This document shows positions 55,612 to 63,838 of a stretch of DNA of 64,000 bases, in pieces (the first letter of the stretch is position 1; each line of letters opens with the position of its first letter). The position numbers and the translations under genes are program-made. A model generated the notes under the pieces. It ran no database searches. It was not told the origin of the DNA and saw only the letters and a program-made list of their open reading frames with translations. The DNA is from Microbacterium maritypicum MF109 (GTDB lineage Bacteria; Actinomycetota; Actinomycetes; Actinomycetales; Microbacteriaceae): NCBI RefSeq assembly GCF_000455825.1, contig NZ_ATAO01000250.1, positions 1-64,000 of the forward strand, written 5' to 3'.

Positions 55612-56983
55612 GGTTCTCCTTCTGGTCGTGGACGGGCTCGCCGTCGGGGCGGGCGTTCTTCTTCTCCGAATGCTTCCTGCCCCAGCGCGCCAGCACGTAC
55701 AGCGCGCCTCCGACGGCGAGCAGTATCGCGCCGAACAGCCAGACGGCCGGTCGCTGCTGGGTGAGGAGCAGGATGCAGGAGCCGACGCCGAGCACGGGGA
55801 CGAAGGTCCACACGCGGAAGTGATCGTTGTCGACGCGGTCGCGACGCAGTACCAGCACGGACACGTTGACGCTGAGGAAGACGACGAGGAGGAGCAGGAC
55901 CACCGTCTCGGCGAGCGTCGCCAGATCGCCGACGAGCGTCAGCCCCATCGCCACGAGGGTGGTGGTGAGGATCGCGACCCAGGGGGTCTTCCGCTTCGGG
56001 AGCACGCGGCCGAGGGCGGCGGGCAGCAGGCCCTGCTCGGCCATGCCGTAGGTGAGACGGCTGACCATGATCATCGTCAGCAGTGCGCCGTTGGCGACCG
56101 CGACGAGCGCGATGAGGCTGAACAGCCAGGAGGGGATGCTGACGCCGGTGGCCTCGACCACGGCGAGCAGGGGACCGCTCGACTCCTGCAGTTCTGCGGC
56201 TGGGAGGGCGATCGAGCTCGCCAGACCGACGAGCACGTAGACCGCTCCGGCCGTGAACAGGGCGCCGAAGAGGGCACGAGGGTACGTCCGGCGCGGATCC
56301 TTCACCTCTTCGATCATGTTCGCAGACGTCTCGAACCCGACGAACGAGTAGTAGGCGATGACGGCACCGGACAGCACTGCGACGGCGACGCTCGTCCCTT
56401 CCGGCGCCTCCGCGACACGGGAGACGTCGCCGCCTCCGCCGCCCACGAAGACCGCGACCACGGCGATCACGATGACCAGGCCGCTCAGCTCGATCGCGGT
56501 CATCACGAGGTTCGCGCCCATGGATTCGCGGATGCCGCGGGCGTTCAGGAGGCCGACCAGGGCGAGGAAGGCGATCGCGACCGGGATCGTCGGCAGATCC
56601 AGGAACGTGCCCAGGTAGTCGCCCGCGAACGCGATGGCGAGGCCGGCCGCACTCGTGACTCCTGCGGCGAGCATGCTGAATCCCACCAGGAACGACACCA
56701 GCGGACTGTGGAATGCGCGCTCCGCGAAGACGGCGGCTCCTCCGGCGCGCGGATACTTCGTGACGAGTTCCGCATAGGAACCTGCCGTGAGCATGGCGAG
56801 CAGCAGCGCCAGGAGCAGAGGCGCCCACAGCATCCCGCCCACCTTCTCGGAGAGCACCCCCATCAGGGCGTAGATGCCTGCGCCCAGCACGTCCCCGAGG
56901 ATGAACGCGAACAGGAGGGGACCGGTGATCGCCCTCCGCAGCCGGGTCGAGGTCTCGGCGGCGGGCGCGGTCTCCGTGGTCAT
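55598..56983 (-). CDS. APC-family amino-acid permease
   Basis: A 461-residue transporter with about 12 membrane segments. The first helix has the broken-helix motif FILGDVLGAGIYALMGVL, and helix 6 has IAYYSFVGFETSANMIEEVKDP, both typical of the APC superfamily. It imports or exchanges an amino acid; the substrate is unknown. ATG 56983 is chosen; the longer frame to 57094 would overlap the divergent AidB-like start. A His-rich tail ends the protein. Confidence 0.92.
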   Translation of the reverse strand: MTTETAPAAETSTRLRRAITGPLLFAFILGDVLGAGIYALMGVLSEKVGGMLWAPLLLALLLAMLTAGSYAELVTKYPRAGGAAVFAERAFHSPLVSFLVGFSMLAAGVTSAAGLAIAFAGDYLGTFLDLPTIPVAIAFLALVGLLNARGIRESMGANLVMTAIELSGLVIVIAVVAVFVGGGGGDVSRVAEAPEGTSVAVAVLSGAVIAYYSFVGFETSANMIEEVKDPRRTYPRALFGALFTAGAVYVLVGLASSIALPAAELQESSGPLLAVVEATGVSIPSWLFSLIALVAVANGALLTMIMVSRLTYGMAEQGLLPAALGRVLPKRKTPWVAILTTTLVAMGLTLVGDLATLAETVVLLLLVVFLSVNVSVLVLRRDRVDNDHFRVWTFVPVLGVGSCILLLTQQRPAVWLFGAILLAVGGALYVLARWGRKHSEKKNARPDGEPVHDQKENHEHA

Positions 56984-57084
56984 CCTCGAACGGTACGGGG
57001 AAGGGCGAAGAGCGGCCATGGGGTTGACATCGCTCGCCCCCGCCATTGCCCCGAGATCGGTATCCGTGATTCCATCGGGGCATC

Positions 57085-58698
57085 GTGAGCACACACAGCG
57101 TCTTCAATCAGGCCCCGCCGCGCGTCGATATCGACGAGTACGGGGCGAACATCGCGCTGACCGAGGCGGTGCGGCTGCACGGCGCGGAGTGGGCGGACGA
57201 GGCGTTGCGGGGCATCGGTCGTCGCGTCGGGTCGGCGGGCTTCCAAGACGACGCCCGGCGGGCGAACCGGAACGAGCCCGTGCTGCGCACGCACGACCGC
57301 TGGGGCGAGCGCATCGACGAGGTCGAGTACGACCCCGCCTATCACCGGGTCATCGGCGCAGCCGTCGCCGACGGGGCGCACACCGCCGCATTCGCGGACC
57401 CCCGTCCGGGGGCCGGCGCCGCTCGCGCCGCCACGTTCATGCTCTACGCGCAGGTCGAGCCCGGTCATGCCTGTCCGGTGTCGATGACGCATTCGGCCGT
57501 TCCCGTGATCGCCGCGCATCCGCGCCTCGCGGAGGAGTGGATGCCCCGGCTGCTGTCGCGTTCGTACGAGCCCGGCCTGCGCCTCGGAAAGCCCGGCGCC
57601 CTGTTCGGCATGGCCATGACCGAGAAGCAGGGCGGGTCCGATGTGCGGGCGAACACCACGTCCGCCGTGCCGCAGGGCGACGGGCGCTATGCGCTGACCG
57701 GCCACAAGTGGTTCTGCTCCGCACCGATGTCGGATGCCTTCCTGGTGCTCGCGCAGGCGCCGGGTGGGCTGTCGTGCTTCCTGCTGCCGCGGCTGCTCGA
57801 CGACGGCACGCGCAATCGGCTCCGTTTCCAGAGGCTCAAGGACAAGCTGGGCAACCGGTCGAACGCCTCGAGCGAGGTGGAGTACGAGCAGGCCGAGGCG
57901 ACCCTCGTGGGGGAGGAGGGGCGCGGCGTGCGCACCATCATCGACATGGTCACCCGCACGCGGCTCGACTCGATGCTCGGCTCGCTGGCCGGGATGCGTC
58001 AGGGGGTCGCCGAGGCCGCCTGGCACGTGCGGCATCGATCGGCGTTCGGGCGCACCCTCATCGATCAGCCCGCGATGACGGCCGTGATCGCCGACCTGCA
58101 GCTCGAGGTCGAGGCGGGGACGGCGGTCGCGATGCGGCTCGCCCGTGCGTACGACGATGACGCTTCGGCGCAGGATCGGGCATTCCGCCGGCTGGCGACG
58201 GCGGTCATGAAGTACTGGGTGTGCAAGCGCGCGCCCGGCCACGCCGCCGAGGCGCTCGAGTGCCTCGGGGGCAACGGCATCACGACGGACTGGCCCCTCG
58301 AGATGCGGTACCGCGAGCAGCCGGTGATGGCGATCTGGGAGGGCTCGGGTAACGTGATCGTGCTCGACGTGCTGCGGGCGCTCGCCCGAGAACCCGAATC
58401 GCTCGAGGCCTTCGACGCCGAGGTGTCGGCGGTGCGGGGTGTGGACTCCCGGTTCGACGCCCATCTGGACCGCACGAGGCGTCTGGTGGCAGAGGCGGCG
58501 GCGGATCCGATGCCGGACGCCTCGGCGCGCAGGCTCGTCGAGGCCCTCGCGCTGACCCTGTCGGCGGCACAGCTGCTGCGCGCGGCGCCCGCCGTGGTCG
58601 CCGACGGGTTCATCGCCGCCCGCATCGACGGCGGTTCCGGCCTGTTCGGTGCGCTGCCCCGAGGCGTGGACAGCGCCGCGATCGCCGCTCGCGCGTAG
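57085..58698 (+). CDS. AidB-like acyl-CoA dehydrogenase-family protein
   Basis: A 537-residue flavoprotein, the AidB length rather than the about 390 of metabolic acyl-CoA dehydrogenases. The start SVFNQAPPRVDIDEYGAN is an AidB hallmark; the FAD part has GMAMTEKQGGSDVRANTT and the C-terminal half has ECLGGNGITTDWPLEMRYRE. AidB of E. coli binds DNA and protects it from alkylation. A 3-methyladenine glycosylase is encoded 13 kb away. GTG 57085 is divergent from the APC permease. Confidence 0.93.
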   Translation: MSTHSVFNQAPPRVDIDEYGANIALTEAVRLHGAEWADEALRGIGRRVGSAGFQDDARRANRNEPVLRTHDRWGERIDEVEYDPAYHRVIGAAVADGAHTAAFADPRPGAGAARAATFMLYAQVEPGHACPVSMTHSAVPVIAAHPRLAEEWMPRLLSRSYEPGLRLGKPGALFGMAMTEKQGGSDVRANTTSAVPQGDGRYALTGHKWFCSAPMSDAFLVLAQAPGGLSCFLLPRLLDDGTRNRLRFQRLKDKLGNRSNASSEVEYEQAEATLVGEEGRGVRTIIDMVTRTRLDSMLGSLAGMRQGVAEAAWHVRHRSAFGRTLIDQPAMTAVIADLQLEVEAGTAVAMRLARAYDDDASAQDRAFRRLATAVMKYWVCKRAPGHAAEALECLGGNGITTDWPLEMRYREQPVMAIWEGSGNVIVLDVLRALAREPESLEAFDAEVSAVRGVDSRFDAHLDRTRRLVAEAAADPMPDASARRLVEALALTLSAAQLLRAAPAVVADGFIAARIDGGSGLFGALPRGVDSAAIAARA

Positions 58699-58846
58699 TT
58701 CAGCGAATTCACAGAAAGCCCGCGCGGCTCCCGATATTCCGGTCGGCGCAGCGATAGCGTCGGTGCCGCAAGAGGGGTGCGTCGACCGGAGTGAGCGGCC
58801 AAACGAGCCTCCTCTCCCACGAATCCCCAAGACAAAGGGCTCTCTC

Positions 58847-59497
58847 ATGACTGGTACGGCACGCAAGGCGCTCGCAGAAGCGATCGCCACCTTCCTCTTC
58901 GTCCTCGCGATCATCGCGGCGGTCAACAGCGGCAGCCCGCTGACCCCGCTCGCGATCGGCTTCACCCTGATGGTGCTCGTGTACTCGACGGGTCACATCT
59001 CGGGTGCACACCTGAACCCGGCCGTCTCGGTCGGTGTGTTCCTGCGCGGCGGCCTCAGCGTCGTCGACTTCATCGCCTACCTCATCGCCCAGTTCGTCGG
59101 TGGTGCCGTGGCCGCGCTCGTCGCGCTCGCCGTGTGGCCCGCCGGGGACAAGGCCATGGTCATCGAAGTCGGGCCGGCGTTCCTCGTCGAGGCCCTCTTC
59201 ACGCTGATCCTGGTGTGGGTCGTGCTCAACACCGCCACCTCGAAGGACACCGCGGGCAACTCCTTCTACGGTCTCGCGATCGGTGCGACCGTCTTCGTCG
59301 GTGCGGCCACGGTCGGATCGATCTCGGGCGGCGGCTTCAACCCGGCCGTCGCGCTCGGCCTCTCGGTCAGCGGTCACTTCGCGTGGAGCTCGCTGTGGCT
59401 GTACATCGTCGCCCCGGTCGTCGGCGCCGTGATCGCCGCGATCCTGTTCCGCGTGCTCAACACGGACGACGCCAAGAAGATCGCCGCCGCGGAGTAA
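58847..59497 (+). CDS. Aquaporin/glycerol facilitator family channel
   Basis: A 216-residue MIP-family channel with six membrane segments and both half-helix motifs, AHLNPAVS and GGGFNPAVA. The compact size and small residues near the pores suggest a water channel more than a glycerol facilitator; the selectivity filter cannot be settled by eye. A TAGCGT -10 lies at 58755-58760, leaving a leader of about 80 bases. AAAGGG precedes ATG 58847. Confidence 0.93.
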   Translation: MTGTARKALAEAIATFLFVLAIIAAVNSGSPLTPLAIGFTLMVLVYSTGHISGAHLNPAVSVGVFLRGGLSVVDFIAYLIAQFVGGAVAALVALAVWPAGDKAMVIEVGPAFLVEALFTLILVWVVLNTATSKDTAGNSFYGLAIGATVFVGAATVGSISGGGFNPAVALGLSVSGHFAWSSLWLYIVAPVVGAVIAAILFRVLNTDDAKKIAAAE

Positions 59498-59663
59498 CCC
59501 GCTGCGGGAACGAAGCGCCGCATCCTCGTCGGAGGGTGCGGCGCTTCTGCGTGCGGCGATCGTCGCCGGGTGCACATGTCGGGAGAACGCACGGAGGTCG
59601 ACAAGAAGAGTGTCGAATCGTCCTGCATCCGTGAATCCGTCCGACGGATGACCGAGTGTCGGG

Positions 59664-60935
59664 TCAGCCGGCCGGGACCGAGGCGACGGCGGTCGGACCC
59701 GTGCCCGACGACACCGCATCGCGCGACAGTGCATCACGAGACAGTACATCACGCGACACTGCATCGCGAGACAGTGCATCGCGAGACAGAGCGCTGCGGG
59801 CACGGGCCGCCGCCACGACCATCACGACGAGCGCGATGCCGGTGAGGATCGCCCCCATCCAGATCGGCGAGGTGTAGCCGAGCCCTGCCGAGATGCCCAT
59901 TCCGCCCGCCCACGCACCGAGCGCGTTGCCGATGTTGAAGGCGCCGATGTTGGCGCCGGAGGCGAGGGTGGGCGCTCCGCCGGCGTACTGCATGACGCGG
60001 CTCTGCAGCCCGGGGACCGTGCCGAACCCGAACCCGCCCATCAGGAACAGGGCGATGATCGTGGCGATGCCCGACGGCGCGGCGACCGAGAACAGGGCGA
60101 GCACCATCACGAGGGCGGCGATGAAGATGACCAGGGTGCGGTCGATCGCACGGTCGGCGAGTCGTCCGCCCAGCCAGTTGCCGAGCACGAGGCCGGCGCC
60201 GAAGAGCACGAGCAGCCACGGCACGGTCGAGGTCGCGAAGCCGCTCACCTCGGTGAGCGTGTAGGCGATGTAGGTGAAGGCTCCGAACATCCCGCCGAAC
60301 GCGAGGATCGTGACGATGAGCGAGAACCACACCTGACCGGAGCGGAAGGCGGACAGTTCGCTGCGCAGGCTGACGTGTGCGGTCGGCCGCGGGAGACGGG
60401 GGACCAGCAGCGCGATGCCGACGAAGGCCAGCACGCCGATGCCGGAGATCGCCCAGAACGTCGAGCGCCAGCCCAGCTCCTGGCCGAGGAAGGTGCCGAA
60501 CGGCACGCCGAAGACGTTCGCGGCGGTGAGGCCGGTGAACATGATGGCGATGGCGCCCGCCTTCTTCTCGGGGGCGACGAGGCCGGCCGCGACGACGGAG
60601 CCGATGCCGAAGAACGCCCCGTGGCAGAGGGCGGCGATGATGCGGCCGAGCATGGCGATGCCGTAGTCGTCGGCGAGTGCGGTGAGAACGTTCCCGATGA
60701 TGAACAGCACGATGAGGCCGAGCAGCACGGGCTTCTTGGGCAGACGGGTCGCCGCGGCGGTGAGTACGAGCGCACCGACCACGACGGCCAGCGCGTAGCC
60801 GGAGATGAGCCAGCCGGCGGCGGACTCGGTGACGCCGAAGTCCTGGGCGACCTCGGGCAGCAGGCCCATGATGACGAACTCGGTGAGTCCGATGCCGAAC
60901 GCCCCGATGGCGAGGGCGATCAGTCCTAGAGGCAT
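59664..60935 (-). CDS. MFS transporter, DHA1 (AraJ-like)
   Basis: A 423-residue exporter with 12 membrane segments. It starts MPLGLIALAIGAFGIGLTEF, typical of the AraJ/Bcr branch. The C-terminal tail after the last helix is six pentads of Ser-Arg-Asp-Ala-Leu/Val type from a 15-base tandem repeat (59709-59798). AGGAG lies 7 bases before ATG 60935. It is divergent from a MarR gene, the usual regulator of such exporters. Confidence 0.92.
   Translation of the reverse strand: MPLGLIALAIGAFGIGLTEFVIMGLLPEVAQDFGVTESAAGWLISGYALAVVVGALVLTAAATRLPKKPVLLGLIVLFIIGNVLTALADDYGIAMLGRIIAALCHGAFFGIGSVVAAGLVAPEKKAGAIAIMFTGLTAANVFGVPFGTFLGQELGWRSTFWAISGIGVLAFVGIALLVPRLPRPTAHVSLRSELSAFRSGQVWFSLIVTILAFGGMFGAFTYIAYTLTEVSGFATSTVPWLLVLFGAGLVLGNWLGGRLADRAIDRTLVIFIAALVMVLALFSVAAPSGIATIIALFLMGGFGFGTVPGLQSRVMQYAGGAPTLASGANIGAFNIGNALGAWAGGMGISAGLGYTSPIWMGAILTGIALVVMVVAAARARSALSRDALSRDAVSRDVLSRDALSRDAVSSGTGPTAVASVPAG
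59709..59798 (-). repeat. Six 15-base units in the MFS C-terminal tail
   Basis: Units begin at 59709, 59724, 59739, 59754, 59769 and 59784, for example CGACAGTGCATCACG and AGACAGTGCATCGCG. Each encodes Ser-Arg-Asp-(Ala/Val)-(Leu/Val) on the minus strand. Copy number may vary between strains. Confidence 0.9.
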
Positions 60936-60960
60936 GACGATTCTCCTGGTACATTGGTGG

Positions 60961-61021
60961 GGATACTTGCAGACGCGGCATATTGCGCACCGAAGGACAA
61001 TGATTGCACACGCAAGTATCC
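60961..61021. promoter_or_regulatory. Inverted repeats in the MFS/MarR divergent promoter
   Basis: GGATACTTGC (60961-60970) and GCAAGTATCC (61012-61021) are perfect inverse copies 41 bases apart. Inside, TTGC-ACAC-GCAA (61004-61015) is a shorter dyad overlapping the right arm. They lie between the MFS start (60935) and the MarR start (61051), where an autoregulating MarR would bind to control both genes. Confidence 0.6.
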
Positions 61022-61050
61022 AGCGCAAGCAACTATCTCGGAGGGTGGCC

Positions 61051-61512
61051 ATGGGTATCGGTGACGACGCGGTCGAGGTGCGCGCGCAGGGGTGGCGGAC
61101 GCTCGCCGCCCTGCACGGCCTGATCGAGACGGCCCTCGAGCGCAGCCTGGCCGACGCCGCCTCGCTCTCGGTGGTCGAGTACACGGTGCTGGATGCGCTC
61201 GACCGTCAAGACGGATGGCATATGCGCATGCAGCAGCTCGCCCGAGCCGCGGCCCTGAGTCCCAGCGCCACGACACGCCTGGTCAACCGCCTGGAAGACC
61301 GCGGACTCCTCACGCGGATCCTCTGCGCCGACGATCGTCGGGGCATCTACACCGAGCTCACCCCCGCAGGGCGTGAGCTCTACGAGCGGGCTCGACCCAT
61401 CCACGACGCCGCCCTCGAGCAGGTGCTCGAAGACGCCGCGGCGCAGCCGGAACTCGCCCCCGTCGTCGACGCGCTGCACGGCGTCGCGCTGCCGGCGCTC
61501 GCCGCGGGCTGA
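61051..61512 (+). CDS. MarR family regulator of the divergent exporter
   Basis: A 153-residue winged-helix regulator (MQQLARAAALSPSATTRLVN in the recognition helix region, wing DDRRGIYTELTPAGRELYE). It is divergent from the MFS exporter with shared inverted repeats, so it probably represses both until a toxic ligand binds. GGAGG lies 6 bases before ATG 61051. Confidence 0.92.
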   Translation: MGIGDDAVEVRAQGWRTLAALHGLIETALERSLADAASLSVVEYTVLDALDRQDGWHMRMQQLARAAALSPSATTRLVNRLEDRGLLTRILCADDRRGIYTELTPAGRELYERARPIHDAALEQVLEDAAAQPELAPVVDALHGVALPALAAG

Positions 61513-61521
61513 TCGAGACGC

Positions 61522-62340
61522 ATGCACGGCTCCGCTGCGCCCTCCTCCCGCACCCTCCTCGTCGGCTCCGGCAAGATCGCCGCGCGCCTGGCGCCACAGT
61601 TCCTCGAAAACGGCGAGGTGTACGCGCTGCGTCGAAGCGACAGTCCTCCTCCTGCGGGTGCGATCGGGATCCGCGCCGACCTGGCGGCGCCGCTCGCCGC
61701 GCGGCTTCCCGTGGTCGACCGCATGCTCGTCACGCTCCCACCCGGTGACACCCCCGCCGCCTATCGCACCGCGCTGACGCATCTCGCCGCCGCCCTGCCG
61801 GCGATCCCCGCGCGCACGGTGTTCGTGTCGTCGACCGGGGTCTTCGACGGTTCGGGGTCGGCGCGGCCGATCACCGAGCGGGATCAGCCCGGGCCTACGA
61901 GCATGCGCTCGCGAGGGCTTCTCGACGGGGAGCGGGCAGCGGTCGAGATCTTCGACGCGACGATCGTGCGGCCGGCGGGAATCTACGGACCCGGACGCGA
62001 GTACCTTCTGCGCACGGTGCGCGCGGGGGTGGCGGTGGAACATGCGCGACGTACAAACCGCATCCACGAGACCGACCTCGTCCGCACGCTCGAGATGCTG
62101 CTGCGGATGCCGGAGCCGCCACGACTCCTGCACGCCGTGGACGAGAGCCCTGCTCCGCTCGGCGACGTCGTCACGTTCATCGCACGCGAGCTGGGGGTCG
62201 AGGTGCCGCCGGATATCGCCTCGGCGGAACCGGGCGGGTTCGTCTATGACGGCACCCTCCTGCGGTCCATGCTCGGCCGCCTCGACTACCCCACCTATCG
62301 AGAGGGTTACGTCGCGATGATCGCCGGCTCGGCCGCGTAG
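61522..62340 (+). CDS. NAD(P)-binding Rossmann protein (YeeZ-like epimerase family)
   Basis: A 272-residue SDR-related protein. The nucleotide-binding start is LLVGSGKIAARLAPQFLENG. The segment VFVSSTGVFDGSG aligns with the SDR Ser motif, and RPAGIYGPGREYLL is the extended-SDR Pro-Ala-x-x-x-Tyr region. The Tyr-x-x-x-Lys pair is not evident at the expected place (TSMRSRGLLDGE), so catalysis is doubtful. It starts 9 bases after the MarR stop, possibly cotranscribed. Confidence 0.83.
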   Translation: MHGSAAPSSRTLLVGSGKIAARLAPQFLENGEVYALRRSDSPPPAGAIGIRADLAAPLAARLPVVDRMLVTLPPGDTPAAYRTALTHLAAALPAIPARTVFVSSTGVFDGSGSARPITERDQPGPTSMRSRGLLDGERAAVEIFDATIVRPAGIYGPGREYLLRTVRAGVAVEHARRTNRIHETDLVRTLEMLLRMPEPPRLLHAVDESPAPLGDVVTFIARELGVEVPPDIASAEPGGFVYDGTLLRSMLGRLDYPTYREGYVAMIAGSAA

Positions 62341-62349
62341 CCTGGGGCC

Positions 62350-62985
62350 ATGACGATCACAGCCGCACGCACCGCCATCGACGTCGTCGACTGGCGGCGT
62401 CGGGTCTTCGCCCTGTACGACGCCGTTCGGATCGCCGACTCCCCGGAAGAAGCGCACGAGCTCTGGCGGATCGAGCGGGACGATCTGATGCTCCGCCATC
62501 CCGCCACCCCGCTGCTGTCGGAGGATCGGGCGCTGTTCGAAGGACTCCCGATCGCCTCGTACGATCCGCAGTGGCGATTCGAACTGCCTGTCCTCGCCGC
62601 CGATGAGGGAGGCTTCGAGTTCGCGACCGGCACCGACGGCATCGTTCCGTTCGAGCGCGTCGGTCGGGTCGAGATCCCCGACGCCGGGTCGCTCGACGTC
62701 TGGCGGCTGAAGTCCTACGGCGGCGGTCTCTTCATCCCGCTGCGCGACGCGCTCGCCGGTCGTCCCGGCGGAACCTACGGCGGCGGGCGCTACCTGATCG
62801 ACACGATCAAGGGTGCCGACCTGGGGTCGGATGCGGACGGCGGCACGATCGTGCTCGACTTCAACTTCGCCTACAACCCTTCGTGCGCGTACGACCCGGC
62901 GTGGGCCTGCCCGCTCGCGCAGCCGGGCAACGTGCTCCCGGTGCCGGTCCCTGTGGGCGAGATGTACGGAACTCCGTCCTCCTGA
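62350..62985 (+). CDS. DUF1684 protein
   Basis: A 211-residue protein with the DUF1684 hallmarks: WRRRVFALYDAVR near the N-terminus, GGRYLIDTIKGADL, and the C-terminal NFAYNPSCAYDPAWACPLA, which carries two cysteines. The biochemical role of the family is unknown. TAGCCT (62338-62343) overlaps the stop codon of the preceding gene and lies 6 bases before ATG 62350, so a leaderless transcript is likely. Confidence 0.92.
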   Translation: MTITAARTAIDVVDWRRRVFALYDAVRIADSPEEAHELWRIERDDLMLRHPATPLLSEDRALFEGLPIASYDPQWRFELPVLAADEGGFEFATGTDGIVPFERVGRVEIPDAGSLDVWRLKSYGGGLFIPLRDALAGRPGGTYGGGRYLIDTIKGADLGSDADGGTIVLDFNFAYNPSCAYDPAWACPLAQPGNVLPVPVPVGEMYGTPSS

Positions 62986-63137
62986 ACGTCCCTTTCCGCA
63001 GGCCGCTGCGCGGGATCCGCACTTCTTTGTGACGTTTCGGCCCTTCCGCACGTCCTATCTCCGAGCGAGCGTTTCGCTCCCGGCGGGAGTCTCATACGGG
63101 ACCCGCGACCGGTCTTCAGATCGAGATGGGACACCTC

Positions 63138-63653
63138 ATGGCAAACCAGGACCAGACCACCCCCGCTCCGGCAGAGAAGGAGCTCGCCCAGGCCGCACCG
63201 AAGGCCGCCACCGGCGCATCGCGCGTCGACCGGTCGAGCGGATTCTCCGCATCGCGCGTCCCCACGGACGCCAATGCCGCGGGCAAGACCACCATCGCCG
63301 ACGGCGTGGTCGCCAAGGTCGCCGGCATCGCCGCACGTGAGGTCGCCGGCGTCTACGCGCTCGGCGGCGGCGGCGCACGTGCCTTCGGTGCGATCCGCGA
63401 CGTGATCAACGCCACCGACCTCGCCCAGGGCGTCAAGGTCGAGGTGGGCGACACGCAGGCCGCCGCCGACCTGACCATCGTGGTCGAGTACCCGGCGCCG
63501 ATCCAGGACGTCGCGAACAACGTCCGTGCCGCTGTCGCGGGCGCGATCAGCCGCCTGGTCGGCCTCGAGGTCGTCGAGGTCAACGTCGAGGTCAACGACG
63601 TGCACGTGCCCGGCGACGACAGCGACGAGAGCGAAGAGTCGCGAGTCTCATGA
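63138..63653 (+). CDS. Asp23/Gls24-family envelope stress protein
   Basis: A 171-residue protein. A disordered N-terminus of about 50 residues is followed by the Asp23 domain at about 52-150 (TTIADGVVAKVAGIAAREVA, then IQDVANNVRAAVAGAISRLV). The family sits at the inner face of the membrane and responds to alkaline or envelope stress. ATG 63126 in the same frame is an alternative start. The stop overlaps the next gene (ATGA); three such genes form an operon running out of the window. Confidence 0.9.
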   Translation: MANQDQTTPAPAEKELAQAAPKAATGASRVDRSSGFSASRVPTDANAAGKTTIADGVVAKVAGIAAREVAGVYALGGGGARAFGAIRDVINATDLAQGVKVEVGDTQAAADLTIVVEYPAPIQDVANNVRAAVAGAISRLVGLEVVEVNVEVNDVHVPGDDSDESEESRVS

Positions 63654-63838
63654 GTGCCACAACGGTCGGTGCCCTGATCGGCGCTCTCCTCGCTCTCGCC
63701 GCTCTGCTGTTCGGCTTCTGGGGATTCCTCCTCATGGCCGTCTTCGCGGGCATCGGCGCGCTCGTGGGTCGGATCGCGTCCGGCAAGCTCGACGTCCGCG
63801 GTCTCGCGGACGTCTTCACCGGGCGGCGCACCTCCTGA
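63650..63838 (+). CDS. Small DUF2273-like membrane protein
   Basis: A 62-residue protein with two closely spaced membrane segments (VGALIGALLALAALLFGFWG and LMAVFAGIGALVGRIAS), ending with a basic tail. It matches the small membrane proteins that anchor Asp23 in Gram-positive operons. It overlaps both neighbours: ATG 63650 with the Asp23 stop, and its stop with the next start (TGATG). Confidence 0.85.
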   Translation: MSATTVGALIGALLALAALLFGFWGFLLMAVFAGIGALVGRIASGKLDVRGLADVFTGRRTS

